A DNA stretch of 5,258 nt, from assembly GCA_027029065.1 (NCBI GenBank), contig JALVGO010000050.1, positions 1-5,258 on the forward strand, in the 5' to 3' direction. A program made the translations under genes and the position numbers. This document shows positions 1 through 5,258 of the stretch, piece after piece. This stretch comes from Sulfurovum sp. Lineage in GTDB: Bacteria > Campylobacterota > Campylobacteria > Campylobacterales > Sulfurovaceae. The stretch's first letter is position 1. Each line of letters opens with the position of its first letter. The notes under the pieces were generated by a model that searched no databases, had not been told where the DNA came from, and saw only the letters and a program-made list of their open reading frames with translations.

Positions 1-2
1 AA

Positions 3-47
3 AGTATCCTAACCCGTGAAGGTACCCACTACAAGAGTGTTTATTGA
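3..47 (+). CDS. Probable 3' end of an upstream gene (partial)
   Basis: The frame starting at base 3 is open from the left edge to a TGA at 45-47 and reads SILTREGTHYKSVY. The other two + frames stop earlier, at TAA 10-12 and TGA 16-18. The peptide has an ordinary bacterial composition with charged and aromatic residues, and the sequence turns AT-rich straight after the stop, as expected where a gene gives way to a promoter region. I do not recognise the protein from 14 residues. An open frame this short could occur by chance, so this is an inference from the base-composition shift and the gene-like spacing (86 bases to the next start). Confidence 0.4.
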   Translation, partial: SILTREGTHYKSVY

Positions 48-91
48 TCTCATAACTATTTGTTCCAATAAAGCTCTTAATTTATTTTCAT

Positions 92-97
92 TATATT
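92..97 (+). promoter_or_regulatory. Candidate -10 box for the lipoprotein/GGDEF-EAL operon
   Basis: TATATT at 92-97 matches the sigma-70 -10 consensus TATAAT at five of six positions and lies in the AT-rich stretch of about 62-110. Transcription from it would begin near base 104, giving a leader of about 30 bases that keeps the ribosome-binding site. I see no convincing -35 hexamer at normal spacing. That is common in AT-rich Campylobacterota promoters but also leaves this call weak. Confidence 0.3.
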
Positions 98-121
98 TTT
101 GGTAAAATTGGGGTTATACAA

Positions 122-128
122 AAGAGGG
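122..128 (+). promoter_or_regulatory. Ribosome-binding site selecting the GTG start at 134
   Basis: AAGAGGG is purine-rich and Shine-Dalgarno-like, and lies 5 bases before a GTG at 134-136. It decides the start of the lipoprotein gene. The next in-frame ATG is codon 12, which would remove the two lysines and most of the hydrophobic segment before the lipobox cysteine. Confidence 0.7.
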
Positions 129-133
129 TTTTC

Positions 134-1024
134 GTGAAAAAATATATTTTACCGTTTCTGCTTGTTATGTCGTTTTTTATTGGCTGTTCAGAGAGCAAAA
201 CACACCACTCCCATACTGCACCGTTAACAATCTCTACCAACGCATGGATAGGGTATACACCGCTTTACTATGCGAAAGAGAAAGGCTACCTCAAACCGCT
301 CAATATGCAGCTGATTGTCAACGTCTCACTGGCGGAAGCTGCAGATGTCTACCTGATGGGCAATGCCGATATTGTATCAACCACCCAGCATGAGTACCAT
401 GCTATTCAAAAGTCAGTACCGGACACGGTACCCTTCATTCTTCTTGACAGATCAGACGGTGGAGATATGATCCTTTCGAACAAATCTCTTGAGGCGATCA
501 AACAGGCAAAGCATATTTACGCCTATTTGGAGATCGACTCCATCAATGCAGACCTGCTTCAGGATTTCATCCGTTTTCACCATCTTGATACTGACCGTTT
601 TACATTTATCAACAAAGATCAGGCACAGATACAGAATCTGCATCCCGATCCATCCAAAACCATACTCATCGTCACCTATTCACCCTATGACAGTACATTG
701 AAAAAAGCAGGATTCAAGGTTCTTTGTTCAACGCGTTCGACACAGGAGCTGGTTGTCATCGATGCACTCTGCACCCACAAACCGATGCTGCAAACCCAAA
801 AGCAGCGCCTTAACGCACTCAAAAAGGTCATCGACCGTGCTGTCAGTGAGATCGAAACAGACCCCAAAGGCTCTTATGTACTGGTCAAAGGCTATCTGGG
901 AAACCTCTCCTATGCTGACTATCTCGATGCCTTTTCAGGTATCAAGTGGATCAACCACCCCTCTGAGAAACTGTTGCATCGCATTGAGTCCATAGGGTAC
1001 AGCCGGGAGTATATTATCCCATGA
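134..1024 (+). CDS. Periplasmic substrate-binding lipoprotein, NMT1/THI5 (SsuA-like) family
   Basis: The product is 296 residues, begins at GTG, and has a lipoprotein signal: KK at 2-3, a hydrophobic stretch at about 4-16, and a lipobox FIGC with the acylated Cys at 18. It should therefore be anchored to a membrane facing the periplasm. A short His-rich tether (HHSH, 24-27) precedes the binding domain. Family features are the opening strand with NAWIGYTPLYYAKEKGYL (36-53), where the binding cleft normally starts, and the LDRSDGGDMI segment (104-113), which matches the hinge-region DxSxGAD pattern of nitrate/sulfonate/thiamine-precursor binding proteins. The length is normal for the family. 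The ligand cannot be read from the sequence. Cysteines 198 and 213 could pair in the periplasm. The stop codon overlaps the start of the membrane GGDEF-EAL gene in an ATGA, and no ABC permease or ATPase gene is adjacent in the window. I infer a sensory role delivering a ligand signal to that partner, rather than transport. Family confidence is high; the sensory role is inferred. Confidence 0.85.
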   Translation: MKKYILPFLLVMSFFIGCSESKTHHSHTAPLTISTNAWIGYTPLYYAKEKGYLKPLNMQLIVNVSLAEAADVYLMGNADIVSTTQHEYHAIQKSVPDTVPFILLDRSDGGDMILSNKSLEAIKQAKHIYAYLEIDSINADLLQDFIRFHHLDTDRFTFINKDQAQIQNLHPDPSKTILIVTYSPYDSTLKKAGFKVLCSTRSTQELVVIDALCTHKPMLQTQKQRLNALKKVIDRAVSEIETDPKGSYVLVKGYLGNLSYADYLDAFSGIKWINHPSEKLLHRIESIGYSREYIIP

Positions 1025-3015
1025 GACTAATTACCATCAAACAGTTTGTCATCGGTATGCTGATATTCCTTTTTGCCAGTGAAGCCGCCATCTTTTACAG
1101 TTTTTACAAAGATGCCAGAGATACGACACTCAATCTGCTCCAAGAGAACATCAAAGTCAATGTCTTTAACCTGAAACATTTTCTCGACAAAAACTTTCAG
1201 CCCAAAGGCATAGGCAACATCGCTTCTTTTCTGGACAACAAGATCAATACCAATCCGCTGATCAAAGATCTCATCATTATATCACGGGACAAACAGATTC
1301 TTTACAGTACAGAAAGAGCCCGGAAACTGCAAATTCCAAAAACGGCATGTCTACCCATCAGGGCCATAGAAAAGGCAGATATTTATCATGAGAAGTGCTT
1401 TACCTTCAAGATCAAACAGTTTGACAGACTTACTCCCTATTATCTTACCGGATATGTCTATCTTGACACTGCCTACATAGATCACCTCATCGATGAAAAA
1501 GGCAGGAAATTTCTCCTTTATGCTGTCGGATACATTCTCTTCTTTTCCCTCTTTATCTGGCTGATCGTTCGTTTTATCCTCATCCACCCCCTTGAAAAGC
1601 TCAGACAGTATGCCTACTACTCTGTCAAAGCTCCCGGGCAGTTTCTTATTTCTGAACTTGAAAGCATACGCTATTCATTGAAATTAACATTTAAACGGCT
1701 AAGAAAAGAGCAGCAGGAGCTTTACACCCTCTCTACCACTGACCCCTTGAGCGGTCTTTACAACCGCCTGAGCATGATAGAAAAGATCAATTGGCTTATC
1801 AGCTCACACAGCCGTTCACATGCCCAATTTGCACTGCTTTTTCTTGATCTTGACAATTTTAAAACATTCAATGATATTCACGGGCATGAATTCGGAGACA
1901 AAATACTCGTAGAGGTATCGCAACGTCTACTGGATGCCATACGGAATAACGACATTGTATCAAGGCTTGGGGGAGACGAGTTTGTCGTCATCCTTACCGA
2001 GATCAAAAACAATGAACACATCCTTGAAGTGATCCAGCGTATCCAGTCAGAAATGAACAAGCCTATTGTACTTGATGAGACCAAATACCATATTACCTGC
2101 AGTATCGGTGTCACCATCTACCCCAAAGACGGCGAAGATGTTTCGACACTGCTGAAAAATGCCGATATTGCTATGTACAAAGCCAAAGAACTTGGCAAAA
2201 ACAACTTCTACTTCTTTACCGAACATCTCAATGAGATGATCCAGCGCAAAATGTATATGCAGCGTACCATACGCCGTGCGTTGGAGAAGGGACATTTCAA
2301 ACTTCACTATCAGCCAAAAATAGACATGCACACAAGCAGGATTGTCGGCTGCGAAGCACTTGTCCGGCTCGATGATCCCAATGACGGGATGATCTTCCCC
2401 AATGACTTCATTCCTGTTGCTGAAGAGAACGGATTGATCATCCCGCTTGGCAGATGGATCATCGATGAGGCTGTACGGCAGCTGCAGGCGTGGCAGGAGA
2501 CACCGCTGGCAGACCTGAAACTCTCCATCAATATCTCAGGTATTCAGCTTAATGACGACAACTTCCTGCCCTACCTGAAAAATGCTGTTAGCAAGATCGA
2601 CCCCTCCAAACTGGATATTGAACTGACCGAATCTGTCCTTATGGAACACTTTGAGGAGAAACTGGTAATCCTCGAACAGATCAAGGCGATGGGCATCACC
2701 CTGTCTCTTGATGATTTCGGTACGGGATACTCATCGCTCTCCTATCTCAAGCAGATCCCCTTCGATACACTCAAGATAGACAAGAGTTTTATCGATGATC
2801 TGACAACAGAGCAGGACCAGTCATTCGTCAAAATGATCATCAGTATCGCAAAAGAACTGCACCTTGCTGTTGTGGCAGAAGGGGTGGAAAACGAAAAACA
2901 GATAGCGTATCTAAAACAGATGAAATGTGAACAGTATCAGGGGTACTTCTGTGCCAAACCCCTTACAGCCGAAACCTTTGAAAGCCTCTTCTCCTCTTCT
3001 CTCTGCAGCCAGTAA
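1021..3015 (+). CDS. Membrane-bound diguanylate cyclase/phosphodiesterase (GGDEF-EAL) with periplasmic sensor
   Basis: The product is 664 residues and should make and/or break cyclic di-GMP at the inner membrane. TM1 is at about 7-27, a periplasmic region at about 28-162 (possibly Cache/PAS-like, with Cys110 and Cys126), TM2 at about 163-188, and a HAMP-like linker at about 189-232 beginning HPLEKLRQ. The GGDEF domain (about 235-400) has DPLSGLYNR at 241-249, metal-site Asp276 in LDLDNFK, Asn284 and Asp293, an intact GGDEF at 317-321, and the inhibitory-site RxxD as R308-N-N-D311. The EAL domain (about 412-660) has EAL at 445-447, Asn504, Glu534 in ELTES, DDFGTGYSS from 564, Lys585 and Asp587 in LKIDKSF, Glu620 and Glu623 in AEGVE, and QGY at 640-642. 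No key residue of either domain is missing, so both activities are possible and which one dominates must depend on signal. The start ATG overlaps the lipoprotein stop (ATGA), implying translational coupling. GGGAG at 1005-1009 may help initiation. Any later start would damage TM1. Confidence 0.95.
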   Translation: MRLITIKQFVIGMLIFLFASEAAIFYSFYKDARDTTLNLLQENIKVNVFNLKHFLDKNFQPKGIGNIASFLDNKINTNPLIKDLIIISRDKQILYSTERARKLQIPKTACLPIRAIEKADIYHEKCFTFKIKQFDRLTPYYLTGYVYLDTAYIDHLIDEKGRKFLLYAVGYILFFSLFIWLIVRFILIHPLEKLRQYAYYSVKAPGQFLISELESIRYSLKLTFKRLRKEQQELYTLSTTDPLSGLYNRLSMIEKINWLISSHSRSHAQFALLFLDLDNFKTFNDIHGHEFGDKILVEVSQRLLDAIRNNDIVSRLGGDEFVVILTEIKNNEHILEVIQRIQSEMNKPIVLDETKYHITCSIGVTIYPKDGEDVSTLLKNADIAMYKAKELGKNNFYFFTEHLNEMIQRKMYMQRTIRRALEKGHFKLHYQPKIDMHTSRIVGCEALVRLDDPNDGMIFPNDFIPVAEENGLIIPLGRWIIDEAVRQLQAWQETPLADLKLSINISGIQLNDDNFLPYLKNAVSKIDPSKLDIELTESVLMEHFEEKLVILEQIKAMGITLSLDDFGTGYSSLSYLKQIPFDTLKIDKSFIDDLTTEQDQSFVKMIISIAKELHLAVVAEGVENEKQIAYLKQMKCEQYQGYFCAKPLTAETFESLFSSSLCSQ

Positions 3016-3030
3016 ACAACACTTTCGTCT

Positions 3031-3050
3031 CAGTATCTATTAGGGTACTG
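3031..3050. other. Weak hairpin at the convergent gene junction
   Basis: CAGTATCT (3031-3038) can pair with GGGTACTG (3043-3050) around an ATTA loop. The outer five pairs are Watson-Crick, and two of the inner three are G-U wobbles in + strand RNA. It spans the - strand stop codon (3040-3042) and lies just after the + strand stop at 3013-3015. No run of T follows on either strand, and on the - strand the wobbles become A-C mismatches. It is therefore not a canonical intrinsic terminator and may be chance. I see no better terminator in the 24-base gap between the two genes. Confidence 0.2.
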
Positions 3051-5256
3051 GCACACTGACATGATAGGTATCTATAATAGCATTTACATCACCAAAATCA
3101 CTTCCAAAGAGTACCTTTGTCCCGTCAGGACTTACCCCTGCCTGTACAGCCCAGGCTCTTGCTGTCGTATTGTGTGTCTGTGCAAAACGTTCAACGGTTT
3201 GGGTATTGTCTAATTTGATCGCAAACACTTCTCTGACCCCTTTTGGATGATCCTCATCACGCGTATCAAGGTAGCGGGTATTGGCATAGCACCATCCCGG
3301 ACGTTTGTAGTTTCTGCAACTGATATGTCCTCCGTTGTATTTGTCAGGAAGCAGACGAACACGCGGAGAACCGTCAAGCGGATACATCCAGATGCCTATG
3401 TTCGATGCACCGTTCAAGGTTCCAAATCCAAACTGCACATAAACCTCTTTCCCTTCACTGGTCAACCCAAGGTCACCATGTGCCGCAGACTCCGCCAGTC
3501 TGCGAATATGGTTGAGAGAACGGTCGTATTGCTCTATGGTATATTCCTGTTCGGGATCACCTTTTTTGCTGCGGTAATTGACGATCACATAATTGTGCAA
3601 TGCAGAGATGGATGCCCAGTCAAACATCTGATTGGACTCGGCAGAGCTTGTGCTAAAATTGCCGTCAGCATCTTCTACATACCACTTCATATCGCTAAAA
3701 GTCTTTTGTGCCTCAATTTCATTGTAGGTTGTACCGTAGTTGTTTTGCAGATGATAGACAATCAGCGTCACCCGGTTGGTATCTTTCTTTCTGCCTGCAA
3801 AGACCACATAGTTGTCCTGATAGTCGAGATTTCCCTCATACTTTCCAAGCTTCAGTTCATCATACTCGCTCTTCATAAAGGTTGCATTTGGCATCTCTTC
3901 ATAAGCAATAGTATTGTTAGCCTTGTCAATCGTCGCTTTCATAAAAACAAACCTGTCTGTGCGTACATCGATACCGTAAAAAACATCCGGATCGTATCCG
4001 GACCACTTCATTTCAGTCAGGGAACCTCTTAGGTGCTGATTTTTGGTTAGGCTGCTTTCCAAAAAATCATCTGCATGATAAAGCCGGTACCCCAGACGGA
4101 TCAGCGTCATATCGGCATTCCAGCTCTGCGTTTTGGGGTAGTTGTGTGCATTGGCATTCTGGTTGGCTCTGTCAGTGATACGGGTTACGGTATTGCCAAA
4201 TACCGGATCGGTATAACTTGCAAGATAGTCCGGCTTGCTGACATTGGCTTCCTCTTTGTCATCAAAAACGGTATCAGGCGGATAGACCTTTCCGCCAAGA
4301 TACTGGTTACAGTAGTCAATGTCCATCACTTCGGAACGGTTAACGTGTGAGTCACACCGGTAGTCATATCGCCATTTGGGACGTACTGTCTCTACCCCGT
4401 CGGTATACGGGTGGTCACTGCCGTTTTCAAGGGCAGTGTCGTGTGCTGACTGATCCCCCTCAAAAGTATAGGAGAGCAGTGCATCCAACGGACGCAGAAG
4501 TCCCTGCATCTGATCGACACTCCGGTTTCCGTCCGGATAGCTGTGTGTGGCAGGGGTAAAGACCTGATAGTCTTTATGTGCATCAGGTATGGAGGTCATC
4601 AGAGCATACTCACTTAGAGGAATACGCGCATCGGTATGGTTTCCGGTACGGTCATTATTGTCATACCGCTGGATAAGTACATTGGTATTGGATGGAAGCC
4701 CCTGCATAGATGTAGCGGTCATCCCAAAAGCAAACCATGGATCGAGTGCCATCAGGAATCTGCCGTTTTCACCATACCCTTTTTTAGAAAAGTAGTCGAG
4801 TACTTTAAAGGTATCTCCTCCGCCTGATGAGTGTCCAACCACACCGATACGGGTTGTATCCATATACGGATAGACATCATTGTTGTCATCGAGCATCTTC
4901 TCAAAACGGGCAATAAGCGTATCGGGATCACCGTAGGAATCTTTACTGTATATGACTGAATAGCCGTGACTGGCAATAAAGCTCAGTACTGTTTCATAGT
5001 CAGCCGAATTGTGGGAATTCCATCCCGGACAGAAAAAAACCAGGGGTGTTTTGTGAGCCATTGAAATGTCTGAGGGATAGTAAACGGTACTCATACCCTC
5101 ATCTTTTTCTGTATAGGTTGAGACATTATGATCCCCCATCGCACCAAACATTGCAACGACCGAAAAGGCAGCATGCGCCTCTTCTACTTCCGAGTTGTGA
5201 AAAAAGAGCCTTGCTTCATATTCTCCCGGAGACATCTCTTTAGTGTCTTGGGACAT
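3040..5256 (-). CDS. Alpha/beta-hydrolase with C-terminal beta-propeller-like domain (5' end uncertain)
   Basis: Residue numbers count from the ATG at 5254-5256. Residues about 30-265 form an alpha/beta-hydrolase of the dienelactone-hydrolase/cutinase/chlorophyllase-like type. They show an oxyanion-loop strand LVFFCPGWN (72-80), the nucleophile elbow GHSSGGG with Ser143, the strand ALDPWF (170-175), a likely acid in RYDNND (Asp199 or Asp202), and the likely catalytic His238 in ATHSYP. An ester substrate, possibly a polymer or lipid, is the natural inference, but specificity cannot be read. A linker at about 266-340 carries Cys301 and Cys316. Residues about 341-738 look like a TolB/WD40-type propeller, with repeat-like strands such as DPVFGNTVTRITD (350-362) and VSPDGTKVLFGSD (708-720), and a Cys647-Cys656 loop. 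The four paired cysteines suit an exported protein, yet no signal peptide follows this ATG. It lies 2 bases from the window edge with no in-frame stop before it, so the real start and export signal may be upstream, outside the window. The gene converges on the GGDEF-EAL gene with a 24-base gap, so it is a separate transcription unit. Confidence 0.85.
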   Translation of the reverse strand: MSQDTKEMSPGEYEARLFFHNSEVEEAHAAFSVVAMFGAMGDHNVSTYTEKDEGMSTVYYPSDISMAHKTPLVFFCPGWNSHNSADYETVLSFIASHGYSVIYSKDSYGDPDTLIARFEKMLDDNNDVYPYMDTTRIGVVGHSSGGGDTFKVLDYFSKKGYGENGRFLMALDPWFAFGMTATSMQGLPSNTNVLIQRYDNNDRTGNHTDARIPLSEYALMTSIPDAHKDYQVFTPATHSYPDGNRSVDQMQGLLRPLDALLSYTFEGDQSAHDTALENGSDHPYTDGVETVRPKWRYDYRCDSHVNRSEVMDIDYCNQYLGGKVYPPDTVFDDKEEANVSKPDYLASYTDPVFGNTVTRITDRANQNANAHNYPKTQSWNADMTLIRLGYRLYHADDFLESSLTKNQHLRGSLTEMKWSGYDPDVFYGIDVRTDRFVFMKATIDKANNTIAYEEMPNATFMKSEYDELKLGKYEGNLDYQDNYVVFAGRKKDTNRVTLIVYHLQNNYGTTYNEIEAQKTFSDMKWYVEDADGNFSTSSAESNQMFDWASISALHNYVIVNYRSKKGDPEQEYTIEQYDRSLNHIRRLAESAAHGDLGLTSEGKEVYVQFGFGTLNGASNIGIWMYPLDGSPRVRLLPDKYNGGHISCRNYKRPGWCYANTRYLDTRDEDHPKGVREVFAIKLDNTQTVERFAQTHNTTARAWAVQAGVSPDGTKVLFGSDFGDVNAIIDTYHVSVPVP

Positions 5257-5258
5257 TA

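Noticed and set aside
67..86. AATAAA / TTTATT inverted repeat in the upstream region, considered as a terminator of the preceding gene
   Set aside because: The stem is only six A-T pairs with an 8-base loop, which is too weak, and the region is AT-rich enough to give it by chance.
115..120. TATACA considered as a -10 box
   Set aside because: Transcription would start at about base 127, inside the ribosome-binding site, leaving the GTG start without a usable leader. The TATATT at 92-97 is better placed.
134..1024. Reading the lipoprotein as part of an ordinary ABC importer
   Set aside because: No permease or ATPase gene follows, and the overlapping neighbour is a signalling protein. An importer encoded to the left of the window cannot be fully excluded, but the promoter-like gap at 48-133 argues against it.
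3247..4032. A 261-codon open frame on the + strand opposite the hydrolase gene
   Set aside because: It lies wholly inside the antisense of a clearly coding gene, has no ribosome-binding site before its ATG, and its translation shows no domain or plausible fold. It is a shadow of the - strand gene.
4075..4350. A 91-codon + strand open frame, and several 60-80 codon frames elsewhere
   Set aside because: All sit within the three real genes in other frames, without start signals or recognisable protein features.
4416..4438. Perfect 7-base inverted repeat (CACTGCC / GGCAGTG, 9-base loop) inside the hydrolase gene near the start of the interdomain linker
   Set aside because: It is within coding sequence, is a length expected by chance in several kilobases, and has no T-run or other associated signal.

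Overview
The window holds two complete genes in a tail-overlapping operon on the + strand, one large gene on the - strand that converges on them, and probably the last few codons of an upstream + strand gene. Coding density is high, with no gene-free stretch above 100 bases. Moderate GC, an AT-rich leader and the general look of the proteins suggest a mesophilic Gram-negative bacterium. Campylobacterota (Sulfurovum/Sulfurimonas-like) is my best guess, but it is an impression from protein style with no marker gene to confirm it. No tRNA, rRNA, CRISPR array, insertion sequence or integrase is visible.

Region 1-133: frame 3 stays open from the left edge to a TGA at 45-47 and probably encodes the C-terminus of an upstream gene. 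An AT-rich stretch follows, with a candidate -10 box and a clear Shine-Dalgarno sequence that picks a GTG start at 134.

Region 134-3015: the first gene encodes a lipoprotein of the NMT1/THI5 (SsuA-like) periplasmic substrate-binding fold. Its stop overlaps the start of the second gene in an ATGA. The second gene encodes an inner-membrane protein with a periplasmic sensor region between two transmembrane helices, a HAMP-like linker, and GGDEF and EAL domains that both look catalytically intact. No transporter permease or ATPase lies between or after them. The simplest reading is a signalling pair: the lipoprotein binds a small molecule outside the inner membrane and controls c-di-GMP synthesis or breakdown by its partner. 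The logic resembles Vibrio cholerae NspS-MbaA, but with a different binding-protein family.

Region 3016-5258: after only 24 bases the - strand gene ends. It encodes at least 738 residues: an alpha/beta-hydrolase domain (GHSSGG nucleophile elbow) followed by a beta-propeller-like C-terminal half. This is the reverse of the domain order in prolyl oligopeptidases. The first ATG in the window lies 2 bases from the edge and the protein from there has no signal peptide, so the true start, probably with an export signal, may lie outside the window. Nothing ties this gene functionally to the c-di-GMP pair apart from position.
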